Shown piece after piece: positions 9,744 through 21,012 of a stretch of 39,855 nucleotides of DNA. Within the stretch, counting starts at the first letter, position 1; every line of letters begins with the position of its first letter. A program made the position numbers and the translations under genes. This stretch comes from an uncultured Gammaproteobacteria bacterium (lineage in GTDB: Bacteria; Pseudomonadota; Gammaproteobacteria; Nitrosococcales; Methylophagaceae). The DNA is taken from NCBI GenBank assembly GCA_937900515.1, contig CALCCU010000131.1:1-39855 (forward strand), in the 5' to 3' direction. The notes beneath the pieces are model-generated. The model searched no databases. It had not been told where the DNA came from and saw nothing but the letters and a program-made list of their open reading frames with translations.

Positions 9744-10997
9744 TTAAAAATTGCCTTGGAACCAACTCTTCATTCTTGCCAGCATGCCTTTAAATTCACT
9801 TGCTGTTTTTCTCTCACCCTGACTCACCATTTCTCCCTCATTACCAAATAACAAGAGGCCTACGCCCGTAGCATGAATAGGGTTTCTAACTACCTCTACA
9901 AGTCCACCCACATGTTGTGGCAAACCTAATCGAACCGGAAGGTGGAAAACTTCTTCAGCCAGCTCAACAACACCTTCCATTTTAGAACTACCACCTGTCA
10001 GTACTACACCAGCAGCCAGTAACTCTTCAAATCCACTTCGTCTTAACTCTGCTTGTACAAGCATCAATAACTCTTCATAACGAGGTTCAACGACTTCAGC
10101 CAAAGTCTGTCTCGCCAGTTGTCGAGGAGGTCTATCACCCACACTCGGCACTTCAATAGTTTCATCTTCACGAGCTAATTGAGTTAGTGCACAGGCATAT
10201 TTCATCTTAATTTCATCGGCATACTGCGTTGGCGTACGTAGAGCTACAGCAATATCATTAGTCACTTGATCGCCTGCAATTGGTATTACCGCTGTATGAC
10301 GAATTGCACCATCAAGAAATACTGCTATATCAGTCGTACCACCACCAATATCAACAAGACACACACCTAACTCTTTTTCATCGTGTTCTAAGACAGAATA
10401 GCTCGACGCCATTTGCTCTAAGATGATGCCATCAACAGTTAAACCACAACGCTCAATACACTTACTAATATTTTGGGCTGCGCTCACAGCACCTGTTATC
10501 AAGTGTACTTTTGCTTCTAGGCGAACACCCGACATACCAACAGGTTCACGAATACCCTCTTGATTATCAATAATATATTCTTGCGGCAACACATGTAATA
10601 ACTGTTGGTCTCCAGGAAAATGAACAGCCTTGGCAGCATCGAGCACTCGTTCAATATCGCCTTGTGTCACTTCCTTGTCTCGAATGGCAACCGTACCATG
10701 TGAATTAAGGCTTCGAATATGACTTCCAGCAATACCTGCATACACAGAATGGATCTGACAACCAGCCATTAATTCAGCTTCTTCTACTGCTCGCTGAATC
10801 GATTGCACCGTTGATTCGATATTGACTACAACCCCTTTTTTCATACCACGTGCAGGGTGTGAACCTATACCAATAATATCAAGTGCATTGTCTTTAGGCC
10901 CTGCATCAAGGTTCGGTGCAGCAACAATTGCAACAACCTTCGACGTACCTATATCCAAACCGACAATTAAGTCTCTTTCACTTCTTTTTGACATCAT
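9744..10997 (-). CDS. ftsA: Cell division protein FtsA
   Basis: FtsA is the actin-like ATPase that tethers FtsZ filaments to the inner membrane and recruits later divisome proteins. The protein has 417 residues. The ATP-binding phosphate loops are visible as GLDIGTSK near the N-terminus and VDIGGGTTDIAVF around 215-227, with VLTGGSS further on. The C-terminal LARMKSWFQGNF is the amphipathic membrane-targeting helix. Two adjacent ATG codons start the frame; the first overlaps the ftsQ stop as ATGA, so it is chosen. The next gene is ftsZ, the usual pair. Confidence 0.98.
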   Translation of the reverse strand: MMSKRSERDLIVGLDIGTSKVVAIVAAPNLDAGPKDNALDIIGIGSHPARGMKKGVVVNIESTVQSIQRAVEEAELMAGCQIHSVYAGIAGSHIRSLNSHGTVAIRDKEVTQGDIERVLDAAKAVHFPGDQQLLHVLPQEYIIDNQEGIREPVGMSGVRLEAKVHLITGAVSAAQNISKCIERCGLTVDGIILEQMASSYSVLEHDEKELGVCLVDIGGGTTDIAVFLDGAIRHTAVIPIAGDQVTNDIAVALRTPTQYADEIKMKYACALTQLAREDETIEVPSVGDRPPRQLARQTLAEVVEPRYEELLMLVQAELRRSGFEELLAAGVVLTGGSSKMEGVVELAEEVFHLPVRLGLPQHVGGLVEVVRNPIHATGVGLLLFGNEGEMVSQGERKTASEFKGMLARMKSWFQGNF

Positions 10998-11797
10998 ACT
11001 GTCCCGTTAAACTCAGGTTGCTTGCCTGATTTCCAATTTATCGCTAAACCGTTGGTATAACGCATATCAACGATATTAATTTGATCCTGATATTCAGAAA
11101 ACTGTGTTGTATAAAGCGCTACAAAACGTTTCAATCGATTTTCACTATCTGCTCGACCTAATTTCACGGTCATACCGCCCTTGATATATAAGGACCATGA
11201 TCGTCTGTTATCCATTGTTATTGAGCTCAGTTCCAAACCTATTGGCCCAAACATTTCTACTATTTCAGCGTACCGTTTAACCATTAATGTATTGGTAGAT
11301 TCAGGCCCTTTTAGTAACGTTAGTTCTTTTGGGAAACTAGACTTAGGAGGATAAAATAAATCACCATCGCTATTCACCAACCCTGCCTGTCCCCACTTTG
11401 CGATGGCCTGCTGCTCTTCAACAACTAAATGAATCGTATCTGGCCAACTCCTTTTTACTTGTATCTGCTTCACCCATGGCGCCGACTCACCTGCTTCACG
11501 TAATTTAGCAACATCGATATTAATAAAACTGCCTGTTACATAGGGCTTCACAGCCGCAACAAGCGATGCTTTATCAACATGAGTTAGCTCCCCATCTACA
11601 GTCACATGCAAAATGGGTAAGGTATCCTCTTTCTGAAGCCATACCACGCTTAGGGCAGTTACAAACACAAACATAATGATGAAGGTATTTCGTAATAACG
11701 GACCCCATGCAATATCTGGTTTTCCCCATGACATCGGCTGCCGTTCTTTACGAACAGGCTTACGTGTAGCACCACGACGATGAGTATTTTTAGCCAT
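10994..11797 (-). CDS. ftsQ: Cell division protein FtsQ
   Basis: FtsQ is a bitopic divisome scaffold that joins FtsL/FtsB to the early ring. The 267-residue protein has a basic cytoplasmic N-terminus (about 35 residues rich in R and K), one transmembrane span (about 34-52) and a periplasmic POTRA domain beginning LPILHVTVDGELTHV. The FtsQ/DivIB beta domain follows (SWPDTIHLVVEEQQAIAKW, then GDLFYPP). It overlaps ddl by eight bases and ftsA by four, so all three are probably translated in a coupled way. Confidence 0.95.
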   Translation of the reverse strand: MAKNTHRRGATRKPVRKERQPMSWGKPDIAWGPLLRNTFIIMFVFVTALSVVWLQKEDTLPILHVTVDGELTHVDKASLVAAVKPYVTGSFINIDVAKLREAGESAPWVKQIQVKRSWPDTIHLVVEEQQAIAKWGQAGLVNSDGDLFYPPKSSFPKELTLLKGPESTNTLMVKRYAEIVEMFGPIGLELSSITMDNRRSWSLYIKGGMTVKLGRADSENRLKRFVALYTTQFSEYQDQINIVDMRYTNGLAINWKSGKQPEFNGTV

Positions 11798-12734
11798 TTA
11801 TTTTGACCTCCATACTATTCTCAAGGATTTTCCACACTAACTGTTCGAAGCTGATACCAGCCTGTTTAGCGGCCATTGGAACCAAACTATGATCGGTCAT
11901 TCCAGGAACGCTATTCGCTTCGAGCAAATAAAACTGTCCCGTTTGATCACGCATAAAATCAATTCGTCCCCAACCAGACATTCTCAAAGCAGCAAACGCT
12001 TTCTTAGCAATTTCTTGGCATTCGGCTTCATCTTTATCGCTCATACCACAAGGGCATAAATATTCTGTATTATTCGACTGATATTTCGCTTCAAAGTCAT
12101 AAAAATCGTTTGGTGTTTTAAGTCGAATCACCGGTAATGCATCATCATTCAATAGTGCTACGGTATATTCCTCACCCTCGATCCACTGCTCCGCAATCAC
12201 TTCGGCATCAAACTCAGTTGCCACTTCAATGGCTTGTTTCAACTCATCAGCAGATTTTACTTTCGTCATACCAATGCTTGAGCCTTCATTTACAGGTTTG
12301 ATAATGACGGGCAAACCTAATTCTGCAATAACAGCATCGCTATTACTTTCAGCTGTAACCTGCACAAATTTTGCAGTTGGCAAGCCATGTTGAATCCATA
12401 CTTGCTTGCTGATCAGTTTATTCATCGACAGTACTGATGCAGTAATATCACTACCCGTAAATGGAATATTTAATGATCTCAGTACACCTTGGATCTCACC
12501 ATCCTCGCCGCCTCTGCCATGTAGAATGATAAAGGCGCGATCATAATTACCATCTCGTAAATGCTTACTTACATTAACATCCACATCGACTCGATGAGCA
12601 TCCACACCTTGTTCCAGTAAGCTAGTTAATACTGCTTGACCACTATTAAGTGAAATAGCACGCTCCGCCGAGCGTCCGCCCAGTAAAACGGCAACACGAC
12701 CAAACTCAGCAGCAACCTTCACTGAAACACTCAT
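11790..12734 (-). CDS. ddl: D-alanine--D-alanine ligase
   Basis: Ddl is the ATP-grasp enzyme that makes the D-Ala-D-Ala dipeptide for the murein stem, acting after Alr (whose gene is also in this window) and before MurF. The 314 residues carry the family motifs: VLLGGRSAERAISLNSG, HGRGGEDGEIQG, VIIKPVNEGSSIGM, and the metal-binding end YLLEANSVPGMTDHS. The size and position between murB and ftsQ correspond to the DdlB type. It overlaps murB by four bases and ftsQ by eight. Confidence 0.98.
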   Translation of the reverse strand: MSVSVKVAAEFGRVAVLLGGRSAERAISLNSGQAVLTSLLEQGVDAHRVDVDVNVSKHLRDGNYDRAFIILHGRGGEDGEIQGVLRSLNIPFTGSDITASVLSMNKLISKQVWIQHGLPTAKFVQVTAESNSDAVIAELGLPVIIKPVNEGSSIGMTKVKSADELKQAIEVATEFDAEVIAEQWIEGEEYTVALLNDDALPVIRLKTPNDFYDFEAKYQSNNTEYLCPCGMSDKDEAECQEIAKKAFAALRMSGWGRIDFMRDQTGQFYLLEANSVPGMTDHSLVPMAAKQAGISFEQLVWKILENSMEVKING

Positions 12735-13615
12735 GCTGACTCTCCAATGATATGCACTTCTGGGATTAATATAACGCCAGAATCTGTACTTACTTTTTGC
12801 TGAACTAAGCCAATCAGAGCTTCAATATCTGCTGCTGACGCAGAGCTATCACTAACAATAAAATTGGCATGCTTTTCTGATACACGAGCCCCACCAATAC
12901 TCAGGCCTTTATAACCACCCGACTCTATAAGACGTCCAGCAAAGTCGCCTTCTGGATTTCTAAATACAGAACCCGCACAAGGTTGATTAGTTGGCTGACT
13001 AATATTGCGTTTCTTTAACAAAGCCTTGATTTGCTCTAACTCTTGAGCAGGTTCGCCATGTTCAAGTTTCAATTTTGCAGCAACAAACCACTCTCCCTCA
13101 GGCAACTCAACATGACGGTAAGCCACTTTAAAGTCTTCAGGTTTACGAACTTTTATCGCCCCATCACGATTCACCGTAGTGATTTCAGTCACCCAATCCC
13201 ATGTTTCATTTTGATGTGCTCCAGCATTCATTGCTAAGGCGCCGCCCATAGTGCCTGGGATTCCTGCTAAAAATGCACTACCTGTTAAACCTGCTTGCGC
13301 TGCTTTCTTAGCCAATTTCCCGCAGTAAACGCCCACTTCAAATGAGACAATTTCACCTTCAAACTCTAATTGCTGTAGTGAGCCTGCTATTGAAATCACG
13401 GTGCCAGGGAAACCACCATCACGTACTAATACATTACTTCCAAGACCTAGCCAGAAAACAGGCTCATCTTTAGGTAGCTGAGCTAAGAAAACAGCTAAAT
13501 CTTTCACACTCTCTGGACGATAAAAGCGTTGAGCAATGCCACCTACACGCCATGAAGTATGCTTTGACAAAGGTTCATTTAATCTTAGCTCACCTTTTAG
13601 ATTCTCAAATATCAT
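12731..13615 (-). CDS. murB: UDP-N-acetylenolpyruvoylglucosamine reductase MurB
   Basis: MurB is the FAD enzyme that reduces UDP-GlcNAc-enolpyruvate with NADPH to UDP-MurNAc. I place the start at 13615 ([10 protein letters not shown], 294 residues), because GGGAGG lies just upstream and the family motif [10 protein letters not shown] then falls at the usual distance; the longer frame to 13675 would overlap murC by 71 bases. FAD-binding motifs are [12 protein letters not shown] and [18 protein letters not shown]. The catalytic segment [11 protein letters not shown] has the serine used as proton donor. The overlap with murC is 11 bases. Having murB inside dcw is shared with Legionella- and Coxiella-like clusters but not with Pseudomonas or E. 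coli. Confidence 0.96.
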   Translation of the reverse strand: MIFENLKGELRLNEPLSKHTSWRVGGIAQRFYRPESVKDLAVFLAQLPKDEPVFWLGLGSNVLVRDGGFPGTVISIAGSLQQLEFEGEIVSFEVGVYCGKLAKKAAQAGLTGSAFLAGIPGTMGGALAMNAGAHQNETWDWVTEITTVNRDGAIKVRKPEDFKVAYRHVELPEGEWFVAAKLKLEHGEPAQELEQIKALLKKRNISQPTNQPCAGSVFRNPEGDFAGRLIESGGYKGLSIGGARVSEKHANFIVSDSSASAADIEALIGLVQQKVSTDSGVILIPEVHIIGESA

Positions 13616-15029
13616 TTGGCCCTCCCAATTGTTCAGGGAGTTCACGTGCAATTCGGCCGATATCACCAGCACCAAGTGTTAATAACAAATCATTGTCATT
13701 TAGAACACTTGGCAATACATTGAACAGTTCTTGTTTATCTTCGACAAAGATTGGTTCAACTTGACCTCGAAGGCGTATTGAACGACATAAGCTTTTTGCA
13801 TCTGCACCAGCAATCTTAGCTTCACCAGCAGGATATACTTCCATCACTATTAGGACATCAGCTTCCGAGAGTACTTGAGCAAAGTCTTCAAATAAGTCGC
13901 GAGTACGTGTGTAACGATGAGGTTGAAATATTAGGACTAAACGATTATCACTCCAACCAGCACGGACAGCGTTCAATGTAGCCGTAATTTCTGTTGGATG
14001 ATGCCCATAATCATCAACTAACGTAACTTGACCAGTGCCTGTTTTAATATCGCCCAAAATATTAAAGCGTCTATTTACACCTGCAAAACCAGATAATGCA
14101 CGGCGACAGGCATCAATTGACACACCTAATGTTCTTGCTACAACTAAACCTGCAGTCGCATTAAGTGCGTTATGTAAACCAGGCATATTGAGAGTCATAT
14201 CGAAACTCTGATCAGACTCTTTATCAATAACACTAAAATGACTCTGACCACGATCTTGTTTCAAGTTGATGATTTGGAAATCTGCGTCATCATGTGTGCC
14301 ATACGTTTTCACTGGACGAATTACATCTGTTAGTAATTCTCTCACTACCGGATCATCAATACACATGACAGCTAAACCGTAAAACGGTAGGTGATGTAAA
14401 AACTCAACAAAAGTTGCTTTCAACTTTTCAAAATCATTGTCATACGTGGCCATATGATCTTCATCGATATTAGTTACCACAGAAATCATCGGCTGCAAAA
14501 ATAAAAATGAAGCATCACTCTCATCAGCTTCAGCAATCAAAAAGCGACCTGTACCTAATTTTGCATTACTACCGACACTATTTAACCGTCCACCAATCAC
14601 ATAGGTAGGATCGAGATCACCTTCGCTTAATAAAGAGGCCATTAAACTTGTTGTCGTTGTTTTTCCGTGTGTGCCAGCAATCGCGATACCGTAACTAAAT
14701 CGCATTAGCTCGGCTAACATTTCAGCTCTAGGCACAACAGGAATACGTTGCTCACGTGCTGCAACTAATTCAACATTATCTTCAGCAACCGCAGTCGTTA
14801 CGACAACCACATCGGCATCATCGAGATAACTAGGATCATGACCTATCATCACTATCGCACCTAAAGTTCGTAGATGTTCAATCAATGAATTATTAGCGAG
14901 ATCGGAACCAGACACTTGATAACCCAAGTTCAATAGCACTTCAGCTATCCCGCCCATACCCACTCCACCAATACCGATAAAGTGAATACGCTTAACTCTA
15001 TATTGCATTGCAGATGTCAGTTTATCCAT
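13605..15029 (-). CDS. murC: UDP-N-acetylmuramate--L-alanine ligase MurC
   Basis: MurC adds L-alanine to UDP-MurNAc, the first amino acid of the murein stem peptide. The 474-residue protein shows the three Mur ligase domains. The N-terminal UDP-binding motif is [16 protein letters not shown], the central ATP site is [11 protein letters not shown], and the C-terminal domain contains DYGHHPTEI. The first ATG (15029) overlaps the murG stop by eight bases; another ATG seven codons later is possible but less well placed. It is followed by murB, with an 11-base overlap. Confidence 0.98.
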   Translation of the reverse strand: MDKLTSAMQYRVKRIHFIGIGGVGMGGIAEVLLNLGYQVSGSDLANNSLIEHLRTLGAIVMIGHDPSYLDDADVVVVTTAVAEDNVELVAAREQRIPVVPRAEMLAELMRFSYGIAIAGTHGKTTTTSLMASLLSEGDLDPTYVIGGRLNSVGSNAKLGTGRFLIAEADESDASFLFLQPMISVVTNIDEDHMATYDNDFEKLKATFVEFLHHLPFYGLAVMCIDDPVVRELLTDVIRPVKTYGTHDDADFQIINLKQDRGQSHFSVIDKESDQSFDMTLNMPGLHNALNATAGLVVARTLGVSIDACRRALSGFAGVNRRFNILGDIKTGTGQVTLVDDYGHHPTEITATLNAVRAGWSDNRLVLIFQPHRYTRTRDLFEDFAQVLSEADVLIVMEVYPAGEAKIAGADAKSLCRSIRLRGQVEPIFVEDKQELFNVLPSVLNDNDLLLTLGAGDIGRIARELPEQLGGPNDI

Positions 15030-16095
15030 GTGTCATCTCCAAGCAAATATTCGCGATTTGTTTTGCTGTGCCACGTTTTGCTAAACCTTTTGCCTTTTCA
15101 GCCATATCAAGTAACTGTTCTCGACTGGCAACTAATTCTTCAATCGTTTTCGTCAAGAGCTCAAGCGTCATTTCACTTTCTTGCATCACCATCGCCGCAT
15201 GAGCCCTAACTAAGCCGTCGGCATTATGAGTTTGATGATCATCAACAGCATATGGATATGGTACAAGTAAGGCAGCAAGCCCTGCTGCTGTGACTTCAGC
15301 AATGGTTAATGCGCCTGCACGACAAATAACTAAATCTGCCCATGCATACGCATCTGCCATTGACTCTATAAATGCCGTTACTTCAGCATCCACGCTGGCT
15401 TCACTATAATTATGCTTACAATCATCTATGTGTTTAGCGCCACACTGATGCTTAATTTGTATCTCAGTATCAATGTTGGCAAAGGCTTTAGGTAATAATG
15501 TATTTAATGATTTAGCACCCAAACTTCCACCTAGAACCAATACTTTTATAGCTCCCGTTCTATCTGAAAAACGTAATTTTGGCTCAGCTAACTCTTCAAT
15601 CGTTTTTCGAACAGGATTACCTACCCACAAAGCATTCTTTTCAGCATTGAAACTATTTGGGAAGCCTTCAAGCACACGATTTGCAACTCTTGAGAGGGTT
15701 TTATTGGTTAAACCTGGAATTGCATTTTGTTCATGAATAACTAGTGGCTTTCTCATTAATTTTGCTGCAACGCCTCCTGGCCCTGATGCAAAACCACCCA
15801 AACCAAGCACCACATCAGGTTTAAACCTTCTGATAATAGCAATGCCTTCAATGACCGCTTTAATCAATTTAAATGGTGCTAATAGCCAACCTAATAAACC
15901 ATTACCACGCAATCCTTGCACGCTAATATAGTTAAGAACATAGCCCGAAGCAGGCACTAACTTCGCCTCAATCCCTTTTTTAGTGCCTACCCATGCAATG
16001 TCATGACCTTGTGCTTTCAATTCATCAGCCACAGCCAAAGCAGGAAACACATGCCCCCCAGTTCCCCCAGCCATAATTAGGATCCGAGCAGTCAT
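15022..16095 (-). CDS. murG: Lipid II synthase, GT28 glycosyltransferase MurG
   Basis: MurG transfers GlcNAc from UDP-GlcNAc to lipid I on the inner face of the membrane, giving lipid II. The 357 residues fit a GT-B enzyme: the N-terminal glycine-rich loop is [30 protein letters not shown] follows, and the C-terminal donor site is marked by [12 protein letters not shown] and [31 protein letters not shown] is also conserved. The start overlaps the ftsW stop by four bases, placing the synthase right after the lipid II polymerase gene. Confidence 0.98.
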   Translation of the reverse strand: MTARILIMAGGTGGHVFPALAVADELKAQGHDIAWVGTKKGIEAKLVPASGYVLNYISVQGLRGNGLLGWLLAPFKLIKAVIEGIAIIRRFKPDVVLGLGGFASGPGGVAAKLMRKPLVIHEQNAIPGLTNKTLSRVANRVLEGFPNSFNAEKNALWVGNPVRKTIEELAEPKLRFSDRTGAIKVLVLGGSLGAKSLNTLLPKAFANIDTEIQIKHQCGAKHIDDCKHNYSEASVDAEVTAFIESMADAYAWADLVICRAGALTIAEVTAAGLAALLVPYPYAVDDHQTHNADGLVRAHAAMVMQESEMTLELLTKTIEELVASREQLLDMAEKAKGLAKRGTAKQIANICLEMTHG

Positions 16096-17231
16096 CGCTT
16101 AATCCTCGCTGCTGATTTTTCAGGATAACGCGTTTCAAGATCGACTCGGAGTAAGAGTGCAATGGCAACACAGGCAATCACTAGACTACTGCCGCCATAG
16201 CTCATTAGAGGCAAGGTGAGTCCTTTAGTTGGTAAAGCCCCCATATTAACTCCCATATTCACGCAGGCCTGCATTCCTAACCAGATGCCTATGCCATAAG
16301 CCACTTGAGCGCCAAACACTTGTCCTGAAAGTTCTGCAGCACGTCCAATTGAAAGTGCTCGCCATATAAATAAAGTAAATAGAATAATCGTACTCATTGC
16401 GCCCATTAGGCCTAATTCTTCAGCTAAAATTGAATACAAAAAATCAGTATGTGCTTCAGGTAAGTACGACAGTTTTTGCATACTACTACCCAAACCAACA
16501 CCAAACCAATCTCCCCGGCCAAATGCAATCAATGCCTGTGTTAATTGAAAGCCACTACCAAATTGATCTGCCCATGGGTCCATAAAACTCTGCATTCTCA
16601 ACATTCTATAAGGAGCTAAATAAACAGCTGCAGTGAAACCAACGGCTAACAATGCTGTTAATGCAGCAAAGACATCGAGTCTTGCTCCACCTAGGAATAA
16701 CATAGCTAAGACAGTTGATAAAATGACGACTACAGAACCTAAGTCTGGCTGAACAATCAGCAAGCCAGCTGCAACGGCAACTAAGACTAGTGGTGCCAAA
16801 ATTTTGAAAAAGGATTCTTTTAACTGACCTTTGTGGCGCTGTAAGTAATCAGCAATATAGATAATTGCTGCCAACTTGATAATTTCAGCAACTTGAACAT
16901 TAACTGGACCCAAAGGTAACCACCGACGGCTACCATTCACTTCACGACCAATTCCTGGAATGAGCACCATAATCAATAAACCAATGCCTATCGTGAGTAA
17001 TAACGGCGCATTTTTTTGCCAGAATGACAGGCGAATTGATAGCAGTCCCCACCCAATAGCAATTCCCACTACTGCAAAGATCAGTTGGCGAATAAAGTAG
17101 TGTAATGGCTCATCATAGTGTCTTGCTGCAATACTAATGGATGCCGAACCAACCATTACTAAGCCTAGACTTAACAGTGCTAAGACGATCAATATGAGAT
17201 AACGATCAGAATGCATGGCGTGGTTACTCAT
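16092..17231 (-). CDS. ftsW: Septal peptidoglycan glycosyltransferase FtsW
   Basis: FtsW is the SEDS-family polymerase that, with FtsI, makes septal murein from lipid II. The 379-residue protein has about ten hydrophobic spans after a short cytoplasmic start. Family motifs seen are EVNGSRRWLPLGPVNVQVAE in the first large loop, PDLGSVVV, and GLGSSMQKLSYLPEAHTDFLYSILAEE. The C-terminal PLMSYGGSSLV is the typical SEDS end, and the PDLGS aspartate corresponds to the catalytic acid of the family. It overlaps murD and murG by four bases each. Confidence 0.97.
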   Translation of the reverse strand: MSNHAMHSDRYLILIVLALLSLGLVMVGSASISIAARHYDEPLHYFIRQLIFAVVGIAIGWGLLSIRLSFWQKNAPLLLTIGIGLLIMVLIPGIGREVNGSRRWLPLGPVNVQVAEIIKLAAIIYIADYLQRHKGQLKESFFKILAPLVLVAVAAGLLIVQPDLGSVVVILSTVLAMLFLGGARLDVFAALTALLAVGFTAAVYLAPYRMLRMQSFMDPWADQFGSGFQLTQALIAFGRGDWFGVGLGSSMQKLSYLPEAHTDFLYSILAEELGLMGAMSTIILFTLFIWRALSIGRAAELSGQVFGAQVAYGIGIWLGMQACVNMGVNMGALPTKGLTLPLMSYGGSSLVIACVAIALLLRVDLETRYPEKSAARIKR

Positions 17232-18583
17232 AATAAAAACCTCACAGCACGCTCAAATACCTCACCACGTTCCGCATAACCACTAAACATGTCGAAACTT
17301 GCACAAGCAGGTGATAACAATACGGTTTGACCTGCAACAGCAATTTCATTAGCTAGTTTAACGGCTTCATCCATACTTTTAGCATTATGTACGCTGACAT
17401 TACTTGGTATTACCGCAGAAATTAAAGCAGCATCTTGTCCTAGTAAAATTACCGCTTCGACATGTTTGTCTAGGACAGCTGTCAACTCAGAGAAGTCTTG
17501 GTCTTTCCCTACGCCGCCGGCAATAAGTAGTATTTTTCCTCTATCAGCTAGACCTTCAATAGCAGCGATACAAGCACCGACATTAGTTGCTTTAGAATCA
17601 TTAAACCATTGAATGTTATCTTTTTCTGCAACTAAACTACAACGGTGGGGTAAACCTGGATAGTGTTTCAAAGTCGCAGTCATTGCTGGCATAGCTAATC
17701 CCATTGCCGAACCTAGTGCTAAAGCGGCTAGGGCATTAGAAACATTGTGTTTACCTTTTATAAGTAGGTCATCAATTGCGAGTAAAGTCTGCTGCCCCTC
17801 CGCTAAGTAGCGTATTCCTTCTTGCTCGACAACTCCGAAATCGACGCCATCACATGTTTCTAAGCTAAAGTGAATCTGGTTTCTACCCCTTAGAGATAAT
17901 TGCATCACATGGTCATCATCACGGTTTAACACCATCACGCCACTACCGTTATAGATGGTTGCTTTTGCTTTTATATAATCTTGTTCTGTATCGTAGCGAT
18001 CTAGATGATCAGGAGAAACATTTAATACTGTTGCAACAAATGCATTTAACGAACGGACCGTTTCTAACTGAAAACTTGATAGCTCTACAATATAAAAGTT
18101 TGGAGCAGGCTCCGTAATCAAATCCAGTGCTGGCGTACCTAGGTTACCGCCCACTTTCACTGCCATTCCTGACTCTTCCGCCATTTCAGCTAATAATGTT
18201 GTCACCGTACTTTTACCATTCGAACCAGTAATAGCAACAATCGGTGCATTTGCATTACGAGCAAACAGCTCTACATCACCTACGATTTCTATATTTGCAT
18301 TCTTAGCAGCTACAATTTCAGGTAAACGAGGATCAATACCAGGACTCAGCACAATCATATCTGCTTGCTGCATAAGCTTTTGATCTAAACCACCTGTTTT
18401 TACAAGTACTTCAGGCAGTTCAGTTTGCAACACATTCAGTGCCGGCGGCTGCTCTCTGGTATCCATTATTGCCACGGTATAACCCTGCCCAACGAGAAAT
18501 CGCGCACACGACAAGCCAGACTGACCAATACCGATGATCAGAATAGATTTGCTGTGTTCAGCTTGTTGAGCTAGTGTATTCAT
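17228..18583 (-). CDS. murD: UDP-N-acetylmuramoylalanine--D-glutamate ligase MurD
   Basis: MurD adds D-glutamate to UDP-MurNAc-L-Ala. I use the ATG at 18583 (451 residues, [10 protein letters not shown]), because it overlaps the mraY stop as ATGA, the pattern of this cluster, and puts the dinucleotide-fold motif [14 protein letters not shown] at the usual distance. The longer frame to 18637 begins with a cysteine-rich stretch atypical of MurD. The ATP site is [12 protein letters not shown], the Mur ligase centre is [11 protein letters not shown], and the C-terminal domain has WFNDSKATN and [12 protein letters not shown]. It overlaps ftsW by four bases. Confidence 0.97.
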   Translation of the reverse strand: MNTLAQQAEHSKSILIIGIGQSGLSCARFLVGQGYTVAIMDTREQPPALNVLQTELPEVLVKTGGLDQKLMQQADMIVLSPGIDPRLPEIVAAKNANIEIVGDVELFARNANAPIVAITGSNGKSTVTTLLAEMAEESGMAVKVGGNLGTPALDLITEPAPNFYIVELSSFQLETVRSLNAFVATVLNVSPDHLDRYDTEQDYIKAKATIYNGSGVMVLNRDDDHVMQLSLRGRNQIHFSLETCDGVDFGVVEQEGIRYLAEGQQTLLAIDDLLIKGKHNVSNALAALALGSAMGLAMPAMTATLKHYPGLPHRCSLVAEKDNIQWFNDSKATNVGACIAAIEGLADRGKILLIAGGVGKDQDFSELTAVLDKHVEAVILLGQDAALISAVIPSNVSVHNAKSMDEAVKLANEIAVAGQTVLLSPACASFDMFSGYAERGEVFERAVRFLL

Positions 18584-19662
18584 CGTATTTTCAAACTCGC
18601 AATGCCTACTAATACAAGAAATACAGTAATAATCCATGCACGTACGATGATACGAGGCTCTGGCCAGCCTTTTAATTCGTAATGATGATGGATTGGTGCC
18701 ATTAGAAATACACGCTTACCACGTAATTTATATGAACCAACTTGCAATACAACCGATAAAGTTTCCATTACAAATACACCGCCCATTATTAGTAACACTA
18801 ATTCTTGTCTCACTAATACTGCAACAGTTCCTAATGCTGCACCTAGTGCCAGGGCGCCAATATCGCCCATGAACACTTGTGCTGGATATGTGTTAAACCA
18901 TAAGAAGCCTAGTCCTGCGCCTACCATAGCTGCACAAAAAACAGTTAATTCACCTGCGTGAGGAATGAAAGGAATTGACAGGTAACGAGCAAATTCAAAA
19001 TGCCCCGTCACATAACTAAAGAGTCCTAATGCTGCTGCCACCATGACCGTAGGCATAATTGCTAAACCGTCTAAACCATCTGTTAAGTTGACAGCATTAC
19101 TCGTTCCAACAATAACTAAGTAGGTCAGCAACATATACCATGCTCCCATCGGGATAAGAATATCCTTAAAGAACGGGACAATTAGTGTGGTTTCTGCAGG
19201 TACAACTGCTGTTTGATACAAAAATACAGCAGCACCTATACCACCAACAGATTGCCAAAAATACTTATAACGACTAATCAGCCCTTTCGGATCCTGACGA
19301 ACTAATTTTATATAGTCATCAACAAAACCAATAATGCCAAACAATAGTGTTACTAATAACACGACCCAGACATAGCGGTTTGATAAGTCAGCCCATAGTA
19401 ATGTACTCACTGCAATCGCAACGAGAATCAGTGCCCCACCCATTGTTGGCGTGCCTGCTTTACTTAAATGCGACTCAGGGCCATCATCCCTTACCACTTG
19501 TCCAATCTGCTTAAAGCTAAGGTGACGAATCATTGTAGGGCCAACAATCAAAGCAATACCTAAGGCCGTAATAACACCTAAGATTGATCGCAAGGTGAGG
19601 TATTGAAAAACATTAAACCCACTATGAAATTGGGTTAAATATTCTGCTAACGCTAGTAACAT
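18580..19662 (-). CDS. mraY: Phospho-N-acetylmuramoyl-pentapeptide transferase MraY
   Basis: MraY moves phospho-MurNAc-pentapeptide onto undecaprenyl phosphate, making lipid I at the inner membrane. The 360-residue sequence has about ten hydrophobic segments. The conserved acidic motifs are GFVDDYIKL (catalytic Asp pair), [13 protein letters not shown] and the cytoplasmic [14 protein letters not shown] histidine loop, with [10 protein letters not shown] near the N-terminus. The start shares one base with the murF stop (TAATG) and the stop overlaps murD by four. Confidence 0.98.
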   Translation of the reverse strand: MLLALAEYLTQFHSGFNVFQYLTLRSILGVITALGIALIVGPTMIRHLSFKQIGQVVRDDGPESHLSKAGTPTMGGALILVAIAVSTLLWADLSNRYVWVVLLVTLLFGIIGFVDDYIKLVRQDPKGLISRYKYFWQSVGGIGAAVFLYQTAVVPAETTLIVPFFKDILIPMGAWYMLLTYLVIVGTSNAVNLTDGLDGLAIMPTVMVAAALGLFSYVTGHFEFARYLSIPFIPHAGELTVFCAAMVGAGLGFLWFNTYPAQVFMGDIGALALGAALGTVAVLVRQELVLLIMGGVFVMETLSVVLQVGSYKLRGKRVFLMAPIHHHYELKGWPEPRIIVRAWIITVFLVLVGIASLKIR

Positions 19663-21011
19663 TAGCTTTCTCCTTCAATAACTAGCTGATCAGCCAGTTT
19701 ATCTAACTGCATAAAACGTGAACCTTTAATTAAGCAGGTCACATCATCTGTTAATGCTTCTTTTAACTGAGCTTGCATATCTGCTACACAATTAAAATGC
19801 TCAGCTTTATCACCAAACGCATTAGTAGATAGTTGCGTGTACTTACCAACAGTCCACATCCTATCAACGCCTGCCTTCTTGGCTTCAAGCCCCATATTTA
19901 CGTGAATTTTTTCTACATCGTTACCTAGCTCACCGAAGTCACCTAAAACCAACCAATGTTGGCCATTAAATGATGTTAAGACTTCCAATGCACGTTGGTA
20001 TGAGCCAGGATTGGCATTGTAGCTATCATCAATCAAGCGAGACTGGTTCAGGCCTTTTCTCAGCTGCAAGCGGTGCGGTACACCTTTCATCTCTGCTAAA
20101 CCTTTAGCTATGGCTTCGCTTGGAATATCAAGGACATGAGCAACAGTAATAGCTGCTAATGCATTTGCAACATTATGGCGGCCAGGTAGAGGCAAGTTGA
20201 TATATTGATATTCACCGTCACGCTTAACCATAAAATGACTTGATTGAGGATCCAACTGCATATCACTAGCAACCATGTCAGCGTCTGAATCTAAAGAAAA
20301 AGTCAGCATTTTTTTATTAGTAAGTACTTGCTTCCAGTCTGATATAAACGGCATATCGGCATTCACAATACCAACACCTTCAGCACCTAAACCAGCTAAT
20401 ATTTCACCTTTTGCAGCAGCCACACCTTCGATAGATTCAAAACCTTCAAGGTGGGCTTCAGACACATTATTTATAAGCGACACAATCGGACTAGCCATAT
20501 CAACCAGACGTGCGATCTCACCAGGATGATTCGCACCCATTTCTATTACTGCAAAATCTGTTTCAAGTTCTAATCTGCAAAGTGTTAACGGCACACCTAA
20601 TTCATTGTTCAAATTACCTTGTGTTGCGATAACAGAGCCGCATTGGCTTAAAACCGATGCAACCATTTCTTTTACCGTTGTTTTGCCATTGCTACCCGTT
20701 ATTGCGACCAACTTTGCCTTACACTGCTGTTGCCAATATTTAGCAATTTGAGCAAATGCTGCAACAACATCATCAACGACCAACTGGGCTAAATCATCAG
20801 GCTGTGCTTCAGTCACTAATGCTGCTCCAGCACCTGCCAAGCGTGCCGTTTCAATATAATTATGACCATCAACTTTCTCACCTTTTAAGGCAACAAATAA
20901 ATTAGCTGCTTCCACTTTACGGCTATCAATAACAGCGCCTGTCAGCATCACATCATACTCAGGTGCTTCACACCCTAGAATTTCTGCTACTTTAGAGAGG
21001 AGTAATTGCAT
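19662..21011 (-). CDS. murF: UDP-N-acetylmuramoyl-tripeptide--D-alanyl-D-alanine ligase MurF
   Basis: MurF adds D-Ala-D-Ala (from Ddl) to the UDP-MurNAc-tripeptide, finishing the soluble precursor. The protein has 449 residues in three Mur domains: N-terminal [22 protein letters not shown], the ATP site [22 protein letters not shown] and [11 protein letters not shown] in the centre, and [10 protein letters not shown] with LGDFGELG in the C-terminal part. The start lies one base after the murE stop, and the stop overlaps the mraY start by one base. Confidence 0.98.
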   Translation of the reverse strand: MQLLLSKVAEILGCEAPEYDVMLTGAVIDSRKVEAANLFVALKGEKVDGHNYIETARLAGAGAALVTEAQPDDLAQLVVDDVVAAFAQIAKYWQQQCKAKLVAITGSNGKTTVKEMVASVLSQCGSVIATQGNLNNELGVPLTLCRLELETDFAVIEMGANHPGEIARLVDMASPIVSLINNVSEAHLEGFESIEGVAAAKGEILAGLGAEGVGIVNADMPFISDWKQVLTNKKMLTFSLDSDADMVASDMQLDPQSSHFMVKRDGEYQYINLPLPGRHNVANALAAITVAHVLDIPSEAIAKGLAEMKGVPHRLQLRKGLNQSRLIDDSYNANPGSYQRALEVLTSFNGQHWLVLGDFGELGNDVEKIHVNMGLEAKKAGVDRMWTVGKYTQLSTNAFGDKAEHFNCVADMQAQLKEALTDDVTCLIKGSRFMQLDKLADQLVIEGES

Positions 21012-21012
21012 A

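Noticed and set aside
13616-13675. N-terminal extension of murB to 13675
   Set aside because: It would overlap murC by 71 bases; the ATG at 13615 has GGGAGG upstream and matches family length.
18584-18637. N-terminal extension of murD to 18637
   Set aside because: It is a cysteine-rich segment untypical of MurD and read in the end of mraY; the ATG at 18583 gives the cluster-typical ATGA overlap.
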